Positions 49,268-58,926 of a stretch of 64,000 nucleotides of DNA are shown in pieces. Positions within the stretch are counted from its first letter, which is position 1, and every line of letters starts with the position of its first letter. The notes under the pieces are model-generated. The model ran no database searches and was not told the origin of the DNA. It was given only the letters and a program-made list of their open reading frames with translations. Source of the DNA: Thalassotalea piscium (GTDB lineage: Bacteria > Pseudomonadota > Gammaproteobacteria > Enterobacterales > Alteromonadaceae); NCBI RefSeq assembly GCF_030295935.1, contig NZ_AP027362.1:1612001-1676000 (forward strand), read 5' to 3'. The translations under genes were made by a program, and so were the position numbers.

Positions 49268-50080
49268 TTAGTTTTTCTGATACAAGCGAATAATAAAGTC
49301 AGCTTGGCAGTTGAATTGTGTTTGTTGTGACAGAACCGTAACTGCCTCACTAGATGCTTTAAAGGCAAATGGTGTCATTGATAATAAATTTAAGAGGTCA
49401 TCTGCAGTTTTTAGCACCATTGGGTAGCTAAGTCGTTGTTCATGAATTAATGAAAGTGACTGAATGACTTCCTTTTCATCATTATGCTCTTTTGCTGATT
49501 GATAAATGATCTCTTTTAACTCGTACAAATGGCGCTTGCCAGGAGTCACCGTTATTAAATAACCTTGATCAGCTAATACGCGACTAAACTCTTGCTCTAA
49601 AATTGGCGCGTATACCGATATAATCCAATGAAAAAAACCATCTGCAAAAGGAAGGTGAGAAAGGGTAGCAACACTAAACTGTGCGTTTTTGTGTTTTTTA
49701 GCCGCTTTCTTTATCGCTTCTTTGGCAATATCTACCCCATAAACATTGTTAAATGACGTAACATGTTGATGTGTGTAATAACCCTCACCGCAGCCAGCAT
49801 CTAGTATATTAGTAGCATTTATCGCGTATTGTTGCTGCAAATCAACTAGTAGCTTTACTAAAGGTTGGTAATAACCTTTTGCTAAAAAATCTCTTCGAGC
49901 ATTTACCATTGCTTTATTATCACCAGGTTGTTTAGAGTGTTTTAGCTGAACAGGTAAAAGATTGACATAACCTTCTTTCGCTTGATCAAAGCAATGATTA
50001 TCGCAGCAGCGATAAATCGAGCCATCTATAACCAATTCATTCTGGCAGATAGGACAAAGGTAGTGAGCAAGGTTGTTCAT
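49268..50080 (-). CDS. rlmA: 23S rRNA (guanine-N1)-methyltransferase RlmA
   Basis: This 270-residue enzyme methylates G745 of 23S rRNA. The zinc finger is seen at the N-terminus (LCPICQNEL, then YRCCDNHCFDQAKEGYVNLLP), followed by a Rossmann AdoMet site (ILDAGCGEGYYTHQ near residue 92). The domain order and length match RlmA. Its start touches the xthA stop, so the two are co-transcribed. Confidence 0.93.
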   Translation of the reverse strand: MNNLAHYLCPICQNELVIDGSIYRCCDNHCFDQAKEGYVNLLPVQLKHSKQPGDNKAMVNARRDFLAKGYYQPLVKLLVDLQQQYAINATNILDAGCGEGYYTHQHVTSFNNVYGVDIAKEAIKKAAKKHKNAQFSVATLSHLPFADGFFHWIISVYAPILEQEFSRVLADQGYLITVTPGKRHLYELKEIIYQSAKEHNDEKEVIQSLSLIHEQRLSYPMVLKTADDLLNLLSMTPFAFKASSEAVTVLSQQTQFNCQADFIIRLYQKN

Positions 50081-50886
50081 TAATTAAAAGTTGACCAAAT
50101 AGGTGCATGATCAGAAGGCTTTTCAATTCCTCTTAGTTCGTAATCAATATCAGACTCTATACATCTTGCGGCAAAGTTTGGTGTTGCTAATATCACATCA
50201 ATTCTTAAACCTCTGTTATCGTCAAAGCCTCTTGAGCGATAATCAAACCATGAGTACCTTTCTCCCCTTGTTGGATGTAGCTCTCTAAAGGTATCTTTAA
50301 AGCCCCAATTTAATAGGGTTGCTAACCATTCACGCTCTTCTGGTTGAAAACTACATTTTCCTGTTTTTAACCAACGCTTACGGTTAATTTCGCCAATGCC
50401 AATATCAATATCTGTTGGTGAAATATTTATATCACCCATAACAACGATATTCTCTTCAGGAGAATGATTTATATTGAGGTAGCTCATTAAATCTTTGTAG
50501 AACTGTCTTTTATAAGGGTATTTTGTTTCATGAGATATATTCTCACCTTGAGGGAAGTAACCATTTAATACCGTTACTTTTTCTCCTGCCTCGTTGGTGG
50601 TCTGTACCATAATCATTCGCTTTTGCGATTCTTCTGTATCGGTAGGAAAACCTTTAATAACAACGTCAGCTTCTTTTTTACATAACATTGCGACACCGTA
50701 ATGTGCCTTTTGACCATGAAAATAAACGTGATAACCCATTGCTTCAACATCAGCTAACGGAAATGCATCATTATGTACTTTAATTTCTTGAAGGCCAATA
50801 ATATCAGGCTTGTGTTTATCTATTATTGCTTGAAGTTGGTGGAGTCGTGCACGTAAACCGTTAATATTAAAAGAGATGATTTTCAT
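50080..50886 (-). CDS. xthA: Exodeoxyribonuclease III
   Basis: This 268-residue endonuclease/exonuclease/phosphatase-fold enzyme is an AP endonuclease and 3'-5' exonuclease in base-excision repair. Motifs: [11 protein letters not shown] at the start, IIGLQEIKV near residue 30 with the metal-binding glutamate, [15 protein letters not shown] near residue 149, [21 protein letters not shown], and the terminal SDHAPIW with the catalytic histidine. Length matches XthA. Confidence 0.95.
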   Translation of the reverse strand: MKIISFNINGLRARLHQLQAIIDKHKPDIIGLQEIKVHNDAFPLADVEAMGYHVYFHGQKAHYGVAMLCKKEADVVIKGFPTDTEESQKRMIMVQTTNEAGEKVTVLNGYFPQGENISHETKYPYKRQFYKDLMSYLNINHSPEENIVVMGDINISPTDIDIGIGEINRKRWLKTGKCSFQPEEREWLATLLNWGFKDTFRELHPTRGERYSWFDYRSRGFDDNRGLRIDVILATPNFAARCIESDIDYELRGIEKPSDHAPIWSTFN

Positions 50887-51099
50887 TGTTATTAATTGTG
50901 CCTATTAAAGTTTATTAACCAGTCCTAAATGTAATTTATTAGCTTGGTGTCAGATGTGTAATATATTTGATTTAGTGACTATAGCTCACTGTTAACTTAT
51001 CTTTGTTAAAAACAGTCAAAGTAGCGACTAAAAAGAAAGTTCAACAGTGTATAGTATATTTGAATACTTATTTTAATTAAATCTAAAGCCGAAAAAAAA

Positions 51100-53769
51100 T
51101 TAAGGAAAGAGTGAGTGCAGCATCTCTATTAATTCAGCTTTTTCGATCGGTTTTGCCAGATAACCATTAAAGTGTTTTTTGTATAGGGCTTTTTGCTCAC
51201 TAAGCACATTTGCAGTTAATGCGATTATTATTTGATCATTATCTAAACGCTTGATTTTTTTACACGCTTCTACACCATCCATTTTAGGCATTTGAATATC
51301 CATAAAAATAATGTCGGGTGATATTTCTTTATATAAGCTTATTGCTTCTAGTCCATTATTAGCAATAACTATTGTTGCATTACAGGGCTCTAACATTGCG
51401 GTTGCAACAACCTGATTAATTTTATTATCTTCTGCCAATAATATTATTTTACCGCTGAGATCAGGATGTTTAAGCGCTTTAACACTTTTATTATTAGCTA
51501 TAGCTTCTGCTTTTTTAAGTGGTAAGGTAATAATGAATTTACTACCAACATTTAATTCACTTTCTACTGTAATCGTCCCGTTCATTAATTCAATTAATGA
51601 ACGGGTAATGGATAACCCTAATCCAGTACCACCATACTCTCTAGTTGTTGATGCATCAGCTTGTTCAAACCGTTTAAATAACCGAGAGATGGCTTCTTGT
51701 GACATACCAATTCCTGTGTCAGCAACAACAAAGACTAATGCTCCTTGTTCGTTAAGTGTTATATCTATTGTTATACCACCTTTATGACTAAACTTTATTG
51801 CATTAGCAATTACGTTTAGAAAAACTTGCCTCAACCGTACCGAGTCACCTAACCAATAGTTTTGTTCAACGGATAAATTGAAGGTTAAATTTAGGTTTTT
51901 GTCATTTGCGGGTATAGAAAGATCTGAGTGTAGACAAGTAATTAATTCATCTAATTCAAACGTTTTATTTTCAATAGATAACTTTCCTGCCTCTATTTTT
52001 GAAAAATCAAGAATATCATTAATAATCGTTGTAAGCGCTTTCGTTGAATATAAAGCAGTCTTTACATACTCTTGAGCTTTATTGTTAAGAGAAAGCTCTT
52101 GTAATAATTGCAACGTGCCAAATATACCATTCATTGGGGTGCGGATCTCATGACTCATATTTGCCAGAAATTCAGATTTCGCTAAAGATGCTTTTTCCGC
52201 TTGATTTTTTGCATCGGCTAGCGCTTTTTCATGGGCTATTTGTGCCGTTAAATCATAGGCAATACCTACATAACCAACCACTTCTTCGTTATTGTTTAGC
52301 ATTGCGGTAATATTCAGTTTTACTTGTATGAACTTACCGGTAGCTGTTTTGTATGTCCATTGGTTAACGTCTGACCGCATCATTGAAGCCTTTAGTGCAA
52401 ACACATCAAAATTAGCACCTACGGGCATATTTAACTCTTTAGATAATCGCTTAGCTTGCGCTATTACTTCCTCTTCAATGTGAAAAAGTGCAGGGGTTTC
52501 AATACCGATAACTTCAGCTGCTTTATAACCTAGTAATTTTTCAGCGGCAGGGTTAAATTCAGTAATTACCCCTTTAATATCAGTAGCAATAACGGAATAG
52601 CTCGCACTGTTTAAAATGCTACGCTGGAGCATATTTGTTTTAGCGAGTTGCTCAGTTCTTGCTTTTATTTCAGCCTCTAAAGATATATTGGCTTTTTCTA
52701 GTGCTTGTTCATATTTTTTGGCTAATTCTTTTTCGATATAAGCTTTTTGTGCTTTTCGGTAATAAACCAGTTGCCCAGCTAATACAGTTAACATAACTAA
52801 CAAGGTTAATAAGCCGCCATTAAGCAGAACTTCGTATTTTTGTGGTAGCCTTAACTCATCAATAAATGCATTTGTACCTTCTAGTGTTATGTTCCAATTA
52901 CGTCCCATTACACTTGCGTTGCTAGAAACAACGTAGTCAGTTATATCTTGTTCATTACCATAAGTAAAAAAAGTTAATGGTGCGCTATCACTTACATCAG
53001 TAATGCGTAAGTGGTTAAGGTCAAAGCTTTCGAGTGACTTTAAAACTTCGTCGATAAGTAAAGGTGAGTAGGTCCAACCTATCAATTCGTTTATGCGTTC
53101 TTCGCTATTAGTTGGCGCAATAATCGACTTATACACTGGCAATAAAATTAAAAAGCCTTGCTTAGCTTTTTTATTTGCTTGTACTAGAGTAATTGGACCA
53201 GTAAGTTGAACTTGATTGTTGCTAGCAGCATTGAGTGCTGCGGTTCTTCTCATGGTTTCAGAGCCAATATCAAGTCCAATTGCTTGTTTGTTTTTATCTT
53301 CAGGAAAAATATACTGGATAATAAACTGCGTTCTAACGTGATTGTTTGATAGCTTAACCTTAAAGTTGTTATCTGGCCGATCATTTTGTGCATCAATTAA
53401 AAAGTTGCTTAGCTCTTTGCGAGAAACACTTTTAATAAAACCAATGCCATTCGCGCCAGGAAGTTCTAATTGGTCATTATGGCTGTATGAATAGTTAGCA
53501 ATTGTTTGATAATTTAAGTTGTCTATTCCTATCCCGTGAATAGCACTTCGTATAGCATTTAGACCATAATGATATAGGTCTAATCTATCGTTTATACCGG
53601 TTGTTATAACATTAAGTCTTTTATTTAATGCTTCAGTTACTTGACTGTCTAACATTTCAAGGTGTTTGGTATGATTAAATACAGTAATTGAAGTACCAAT
53701 AATAATGATAAAAAGTTGAATAAATACCTGCAATGACAGATGTTTAATTTTTCTTGGAACTTTAATCAC
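51100..53769 (-). CDS. CHASE-PAS hybrid sensor histidine kinase with receiver
   Basis: This 889-residue inner-membrane sensor has a membrane helix at about 13-32, a periplasmic CHASE domain (about 80-260), a second helix (about 315-337), a coiled coil, a PAS domain (about 385-510), HisKA with the phosphorylated histidine near 540 (FLANMSHEIRTPMNG), HATPase (about 645-765, GTGLGLSITRSLIELM), and a receiver with the aspartate near 823 (IIFMDIQMPKMDG). No Hpt domain or separate regulator gene is adjacent, so its output partner is unknown. The ligand is unknown; CHASE domains bind small extracellular molecules. Confidence 0.92.
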   Translation of the reverse strand: MIKVPRKIKHLSLQVFIQLFIIIIGTSITVFNHTKHLEMLDSQVTEALNKRLNVITTGINDRLDLYHYGLNAIRSAIHGIGIDNLNYQTIANYSYSHNDQLELPGANGIGFIKSVSRKELSNFLIDAQNDRPDNNFKVKLSNNHVRTQFIIQYIFPEDKNKQAIGLDIGSETMRRTAALNAASNNQVQLTGPITLVQANKKAKQGFLILLPVYKSIIAPTNSEERINELIGWTYSPLLIDEVLKSLESFDLNHLRITDVSDSAPLTFFTYGNEQDITDYVVSSNASVMGRNWNITLEGTNAFIDELRLPQKYEVLLNGGLLTLLVMLTVLAGQLVYYRKAQKAYIEKELAKKYEQALEKANISLEAEIKARTEQLAKTNMLQRSILNSASYSVIATDIKGVITEFNPAAEKLLGYKAAEVIGIETPALFHIEEEVIAQAKRLSKELNMPVGANFDVFALKASMMRSDVNQWTYKTATGKFIQVKLNITAMLNNNEEVVGYVGIAYDLTAQIAHEKALADAKNQAEKASLAKSEFLANMSHEIRTPMNGIFGTLQLLQELSLNNKAQEYVKTALYSTKALTTIINDILDFSKIEAGKLSIENKTFELDELITCLHSDLSIPANDKNLNLTFNLSVEQNYWLGDSVRLRQVFLNVIANAIKFSHKGGITIDITLNEQGALVFVVADTGIGMSQEAISRLFKRFEQADASTTREYGGTGLGLSITRSLIELMNGTITVESELNVGSKFIITLPLKKAEAIANNKSVKALKHPDLSGKIILLAEDNKINQVVATAMLEPCNATIVIANNGLEAISLYKEISPDIIFMDIQMPKMDGVEACKKIKRLDNDQIIIALTANVLSEQKALYKKHFNGYLAKPIEKAELIEMLHSLFP

Positions 53770-54085
53770 TCAGTAATCCTTTCATTTAAATCAATTAACT
53801 AGGTAGACGATACATCAACAGTATAGCAATAATCTGTTTTTTACACGTTTCAGTCAACTTTACATTCATAAGATCAAAGAATATGTATGGGCGTGTTGAA
53901 GTTAAGTCGAAATACTTTGTAACTTCTTTCTCGTTGAACTGTTACTTTTTCACGTTGAGGGTAATTGAGTTGTATAAACTATTTGGTATAGACTGACTGT
54001 ATAAGTTATAACCATATTAGTAAAACTTATAACTATAAACTTACAACTAGGTCTTACTCACAATAATTACAACAAGGGAAAACTG
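53770..54085. promoter_or_regulatory. Divergent control region of the kinase and TldD operons
   Basis: In this 316-bp AT-rich region GGGCGTGTTGAAGTT (near 53889) resembles a MITE family 1 end but is isolated. Upstream of the TldD gene, AAGTTATAAC, AACTTATAAC and related ATAA-rich repeats cluster between 54000 and 54050 and may be a regulator site. AAGGGA precedes the TldD start. No gene is seen. Confidence 0.45.
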
Positions 54086-55714
54086 ATGGATAGACGTAAA
54101 TTTATTAAGCTGTCTGGCGTTGGGGCAGGAGCATTAGCATTACCAATTTCTGGTATTGCTATATCTGCAGAGCAATTACTCGATAAGCCAATGGACATTG
54201 CTTATAAAAAGAAACTAGCTGATATCGCATTAAATGCGGCTAAGGCTAAAGGTGCAACTTATGCTGATGCACGTATTGGTCGATACTTGAATCAATTTAT
54301 TACTACGCGCGAAGTAAGGGTAGATAATATTGTAAATACTGAATCTGCAGGTATAGGGGTTCGTGTTATTGCTAATGGAACTTGGGGTTTTGCTTCAACA
54401 TCGAATATGACACCCGACAGTGTCGCAAAAACAGCTGAAAAGGCTGTTGCTGTAGCTAAAGCAAATGCTAAATTCCAAACGTCTCCTGTTGTATTAGCGC
54501 CAGTTAAAGGCGTTGGCGAAGTAAGCTGGAAAACACCCATTCAAAAAAATGCAATGGAAATACCTATCAAAGATAAGGTAGATTTGTTGTTGTCTGTGAA
54601 CGATGCAGCACTTAAAAATGGTGCTAACTATATCTCTTCTATGTTGTTTTTAGTTAATGAGCAAAAATACTTTGCCTCAACAGATGGCTCATACATTGAC
54701 CAAGATGTTCATCGTTTATGGGCACCATTCAATGCTACAGCAATTGGCGCGTCAGGCTTTAAACAACGAAGTGGTTTAGGTAACCCTGTAGGTATGGGGT
54801 TTGAGTACTTAGACGGTAAAGAAGAAGATAAAATTCGTATAACCGGTGCAAGTGTCGGTTATAAAAACTCTTACGATATGGTTGAAGATGCTGCCGCAGC
54901 AGGTCAACAGCTACAAGCTAAATTGAAAGCCAAATCAGTTGAACCAGGCAAGTATGACTTAGTGTTAGACCCTGCTCACTTAATGTTAACTATTCATGAA
55001 TCAGTAGGACACCCTTTAGAGCTAGACCGCGTATTAGGTTACGAGGCTAACTATGCAGGGACCAGTTTTGCAACGCTAGATAAGTGGCGCAGTGGTAAGT
55101 TTAATTACGGCTCTGAAATTGTTAACTTGTTTGCTGATAAAACACAGCCTTATTCGTTAGGCAATGTTGGTTATGACGATGAAGGTGTTAAAACCAAAGA
55201 CTGGGATTTAGTAAAAGACGGTACGTTAGTTAATTATCAAGCAACACGTGATCAAGTACATATGATTGATCAAAAAGAATCTCATGGCTGTTGTTATGCA
55301 CAAAGCTGGCGTGATGTGCAATTTCAACGTATGCCTAATGTTTCACTTCGTCCAAACAAAAAAGATATTTCTGCCGACGACGTTATTAAAGATGTTGAAA
55401 ATGGTATTTATATTGCGGGTCGTGGATCGTATTCGATTGATCAGCAACGTTATAACTTCCAATTCGGCGGCCAGTTATTTTATCAAATTAAAGACGGTAA
55501 AATTACCGAACAAATTGAAGATGTTGCCTATCAATCAAACACGCAACAATTTTGGAATAGTTGTACACAACTAGCCGGTAAGTCTGATTATCGACTTGGG
55601 GGCTCTTTCTTTGATGGTAAAGGTCAACCATCACAAGTAAGTGCAGTGTCGCATGGTTGTCCAACCACGCGATTTAACAATATTAATGTTATTAACACCG
55701 CACGAAACGTGTGA
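54086..55714 (+). CDS. TldD-family metalloprotease homologue with Tat signal
   Basis: This 542-residue protein is homologous to TldD, the zinc-bearing subunit of the TldD/TldE protease. The N-terminus is a twin-arginine signal (DRRKFIKLSG, then a hydrophobic stretch to about residue 27, ALALPISGIAISA). The zinc motif HESVGHPLELDR is at about residues 304-315, and the fold continues through the segments YDDEGVKTKDWDLVKDGTLV and GRGSYSIDQQRYNFQFGGQ. Escherichia coli TldD is cytoplasmic and lacks a signal, so this one is probably exported folded. It is first in a long operon and is followed 39 bp later by its TldE-like partner. Confidence 0.92.
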   Translation: MDRRKFIKLSGVGAGALALPISGIAISAEQLLDKPMDIAYKKKLADIALNAAKAKGATYADARIGRYLNQFITTREVRVDNIVNTESAGIGVRVIANGTWGFASTSNMTPDSVAKTAEKAVAVAKANAKFQTSPVVLAPVKGVGEVSWKTPIQKNAMEIPIKDKVDLLLSVNDAALKNGANYISSMLFLVNEQKYFASTDGSYIDQDVHRLWAPFNATAIGASGFKQRSGLGNPVGMGFEYLDGKEEDKIRITGASVGYKNSYDMVEDAAAAGQQLQAKLKAKSVEPGKYDLVLDPAHLMLTIHESVGHPLELDRVLGYEANYAGTSFATLDKWRSGKFNYGSEIVNLFADKTQPYSLGNVGYDDEGVKTKDWDLVKDGTLVNYQATRDQVHMIDQKESHGCCYAQSWRDVQFQRMPNVSLRPNKKDISADDVIKDVENGIYIAGRGSYSIDQQRYNFQFGGQLFYQIKDGKITEQIEDVAYQSNTQQFWNSCTQLAGKSDYRLGGSFFDGKGQPSQVSAVSHGCPTTRFNNINVINTARNV

Positions 55715-55753
55715 TTTTGCCAAGAATAATACAAAGAAAGGAATAATTTTATC

Positions 55754-57088
55754 ATGACTATATTTACAGAAAAACATGCTAAAGAATTGCTAAGTAAAGT
55801 AATAGCGTACTCTAAAGCCGACGAAATTGAATGTAACTTAAATGGCGAAGTCTCTGGTAACATTCGATATGCAAGAAATAGTGTTTCAACAGCAGGCGAA
55901 CAAAGTGATTTAACGTTAAGTGTACAGTCAACTTTTGGTAAACGCATAGGTACTGCTGCAATTAACGAGTTTGATGACGCTTCATTAGAAAAAGTAGTGC
56001 GTCGCTCTGAAGAATTGGCAAAACTTGCACCTGAAAACCCCGAGCATATGCCAAACTTTGGTAAACAAAAGTACCTAAAAGCGAATAACTTTTTTGAAAG
56101 TACTGCTAACGTAACGCCAGACGATAGAGCGCAAGCGGCTGAAAATAGCATTAAACCATCTAAAGCTAACGACTTGGTTTCATCTGGTTTCTTGGAAGAG
56201 TCGATAAGAGCAACAGCCATTATGAATAGTGCTGGTGCTTTTGCTTATAACAAATCTAGTAATGTAGATTTTTCAGTTACGATACGTACTAAAGATGGTA
56301 GAGGCTCTGGTTGGGTTTCACGTGATTATAGCGATGTAGCATTGCTAGATACTAAATCAGCATCTCAAGTAGCTATTGATAAATCAAAAGGCTCGGTTGA
56401 TGCAAAAGAAATGGAGCCAGGCAAATATACTGTTATTTTAGAGCCTGCAGCAAGTGTTGGTTTATTAAATAACTTAGTGAGATCAATGAACCAGCGACAA
56501 GCCGATGAAGGACGTAGCTTTTTAAGTAACAAGCTAAAAAAAGGTGAAAAAGGTCCAACGAATAAACTGGGTCAAAAAATGTTTGATGAGCGTGTTCATA
56601 TTTACTCTGATCCAAACGATGCTTTAGTACCCGTTGCTCCATTTGCTGGTAATGGTTATCCAAGAAATAAAATTGATTGGATTAAAGATGGTGTGATCAC
56701 TAATATGCCTAATTCACCTTTTTGGGCGAAGAAAACAGACACCGATTATGTACCAAGTGGCGGTCATTTTATTATGGCTGGTGGAAACGAGTCGCTTGAA
56801 GATATGATCAAAAATACTCGTCGTGGTATTTTAGTGACTCGTCTTTGGTATATTCGTGGTTTAGATCCGCAAACTTTACTTTATACCGGACTAACACGTG
56901 ATGGCACTTTTTATATAGAAAATGGAAAAATTAAATACCCGATTAAAAACTTCCGTTTTAATGAAAGTCCAATTGTTATGTTAAACAATATTGAAGCTTT
57001 AGGTAAGCCTGAACGTATTGATGGTAATTTAGTACCACCAATGAAGATTCGCGACTTTACTTTTAGTAGCTTATCTGACGCTGTATAA
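55754..57088 (+). CDS. TldE/PmbA-family partner of the TldD homologue
   Basis: This 444-residue protein has the PmbA/TldE fold: ARNSVSTAGEQSDLTLSVQS near residue 36, the segments EPGKYTVILEPAASVGLLNN and MFDERVHIYSD in the middle, and DGTFYIENGKIKYPIKNFRFNES near the C-terminus. It lacks the HExxxH zinc motif, as PmbA subunits do. No signal peptide of any kind is present, although its partner TldD homologue carries a Tat signal. Co-export as a folded complex, or a partly cytoplasmic role, are the two options. Confidence 0.9.
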   Translation: MTIFTEKHAKELLSKVIAYSKADEIECNLNGEVSGNIRYARNSVSTAGEQSDLTLSVQSTFGKRIGTAAINEFDDASLEKVVRRSEELAKLAPENPEHMPNFGKQKYLKANNFFESTANVTPDDRAQAAENSIKPSKANDLVSSGFLEESIRATAIMNSAGAFAYNKSSNVDFSVTIRTKDGRGSGWVSRDYSDVALLDTKSASQVAIDKSKGSVDAKEMEPGKYTVILEPAASVGLLNNLVRSMNQRQADEGRSFLSNKLKKGEKGPTNKLGQKMFDERVHIYSDPNDALVPVAPFAGNGYPRNKIDWIKDGVITNMPNSPFWAKKTDTDYVPSGGHFIMAGGNESLEDMIKNTRRGILVTRLWYIRGLDPQTLLYTGLTRDGTFYIENGKIKYPIKNFRFNESPIVMLNNIEALGKPERIDGNLVPPMKIRDFTFSSLSDAV

Positions 57089-57147
57089 CAAGCCTAACTG
57101 AAAATAGGTTGGGTACTGCTACAGTACTCAACCTGATTTAAGGCCAT

Positions 57148-57849
57148 ATGAACAAACGTAAATTTTTAAAAGCACTTGCCGCACTGTCTGCTTCAAGTTG
57201 TTTGCCGATGTCTTTAAGTGTTAATGCAAACGGTGATTTTGACTTCTACTTTACGCGACTAAGTTACGAGTCGGGAGACTGGGAAGTCGATGAAAGAATG
57301 CCTGCGAATGTATTAAATTCCTTAATTGAATACACAAGTTTACGAGTAGACATAAAAGAACGCATTGTTCCTTTGTCTGACCCTGTAATGTTAACGGCCC
57401 CTTTTTGCTATTTAGCAGGGCATCGCTTAGTACAATTTACACCTGAAGAGACCCAAAATTTTAAACAATATGTTGAAAATGGCGGTTTTGTATTTGTAGA
57501 TGACTGTAATCATGATATTGATGGAATGTTTGCCCGAACATTTGAGCAGCAAATGGCAACAATATTTGGCGACGATGCGTTAAAAAAAATACCTAATACA
57601 CATCCTATTTATACCTCTTTTTTTAAATTTGATGGGCCACCGCGGACCTCAATAGAGCTAAATGGCTGGGGCGATGACTTAGTGCATGACTACCTTAAAG
57701 CTATTGAAGTAAATGGGCGAATAGGCGTGCTATATAGTAATAAAGACTTAGGTTGTGAATGGGACTTCGACTTTCGTAACAAGCGCTTTATGCGCGTAGA
57801 TAACACCCGATTTGCTGTAAACATTGTGATGTATGCAATGACTGCATAA
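57148..57849 (+). CDS. Exported DUF4159 protein
   Basis: This 233-residue protein has an N-terminal export signal (NKRKFLKALAALSASSCLPM); the KR variant of the twin-arginine motif or an ordinary Sec signal are both possible. The rest matches DUF4159, a class I glutamine-amidotransferase-like fold: FYFTRLSYESGDWEVD near residue 32, GGFVFVDDCNHDIDGMFARTF near residue 112, and HPIYTSFFKFDGPP. DUF4159 proteins are often found with MoxR, DUF58 and BatA-like genes, as here. It lies 59 bp after the TldE-like gene and 65 bp before the MoxR gene. Its function is unknown. Confidence 0.85.
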   Translation: MNKRKFLKALAALSASSCLPMSLSVNANGDFDFYFTRLSYESGDWEVDERMPANVLNSLIEYTSLRVDIKERIVPLSDPVMLTAPFCYLAGHRLVQFTPEETQNFKQYVENGGFVFVDDCNHDIDGMFARTFEQQMATIFGDDALKKIPNTHPIYTSFFKFDGPPRTSIELNGWGDDLVHDYLKAIEVNGRIGVLYSNKDLGCEWDFDFRNKRFMRVDNTRFAVNIVMYAMTA

Positions 57850-57914
57850 TGCGTGTTGAGCGTGGCTCTATTTACCATAACGCATATTTTATAATTTTAA
57901 TTATTGGTTAACTC

Positions 57915-58922
57915 ATGAACGAACAAGAAGTAGAACAAACGTTAGCAAAACTGAATCAAGCTATTAATGAAATTGGTAAAGTTATAGTTGGTCAATCGCA
58001 GGTAATTGAAGAATTACTCATTAGTATTATGGCAGGCGGACATTGTTTATTGGAGGGTGTACCTGGTTTAGCAAAAACACTCATGGTAAGTTCATTGTCA
58101 AAAACCTTAGCGATGGACTTTAATCGTGTGCAATTTACGCCTGATTTAATGCCGAGTGATATTATTGGCACTGAAATATTAGAAACTGATCATGACAGTG
58201 GCGACCGATTTTTTAAATTTCAACAAGGTCCAGTTTTTACTAATATATTGTTAGCCGATGAGATAAATCGAACACCACCCAAAACTCAAGCGGCTTTACT
58301 TGAAGCAATGCAAGAAAAGTCGATAAGTTATGCAGGAAAAAGTTATAACTTACCCAAACCATTTTTCGTTTTAGCGACACAAAACCCAGTAGAGCAGGCT
58401 GGAACCTACTCTTTACCAGAAGCGCAACTTGACCGTTTTTTAATGTTTATTCGTGTAGGGTATCCTAGTGCTGAAGAAGAGATTGAAATTCTAAAACGAA
58501 CAACAGGTAATATTGCGGCGACATTAATCGAAGTGCTCTCAGCACAAGAAATGCTTAACTTACAGTCGTTAACACGCGATGTTGAAATTTCAAACGCATT
58601 AGTGGCTTACGTGACTCAAATTGTCAGGAATACTCGTCCTGTAAAAGAGGGGGAGAATTCTCCCTGCAAATTAGTAGCTGATTATGTTCGTTGGGGGGCA
58701 GGACCTAGAGCCGGTCAAGCATTAGTGTTGTGCGCTAAAGCTAAAGCATTAATGTCTGGGCGGTATGCTGTTACAATTGCTGATATTGAATTTGTTGCAC
58801 CTGCAGTATTACGTCACCGAATACTCCTTAACTTTCAAGCTGAGGCTGAGCAAGTTTCAACAGACGAGGTTATTGCAGCGTTACTGTCAGATACGTTAAA
58901 ACCTGTTAGCGACTTGAGTTAA
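57915..58922 (+). CDS. MoxR-family AAA+ ATPase
   Basis: This 335-residue ATPase shows Walker A GVPGLAKT near residue 47, Walker B NILLADEINRTPPKTQAALLEAM near residue 112, the sensor segment FFVLATQNPVEQAGTYSLPEAQLDRF near residue 150 and a C-terminal lid domain. MoxR proteins are thought to act as chaperones that insert cofactors or assemble complexes together with VWA/DUF58 proteins. The DUF58 gene follows after 4 bp, supporting that pairing. Confidence 0.93.
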   Translation: MNEQEVEQTLAKLNQAINEIGKVIVGQSQVIEELLISIMAGGHCLLEGVPGLAKTLMVSSLSKTLAMDFNRVQFTPDLMPSDIIGTEILETDHDSGDRFFKFQQGPVFTNILLADEINRTPPKTQAALLEAMQEKSISYAGKSYNLPKPFFVLATQNPVEQAGTYSLPEAQLDRFLMFIRVGYPSAEEEIEILKRTTGNIAATLIEVLSAQEMLNLQSLTRDVEISNALVAYVTQIVRNTRPVKEGENSPCKLVADYVRWGAGPRAGQALVLCAKAKALMSGRYAVTIADIEFVAPAVLRHRILLNFQAEAEQVSTDEVIAALLSDTLKPVSDLS

Positions 58923-58926
58923 TAGG

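Noticed and set aside
53889-53903. Third copy of MITE family 1
   Set aside because: Only about 15 bases resemble the end and no partner end is present; insufficient to call.
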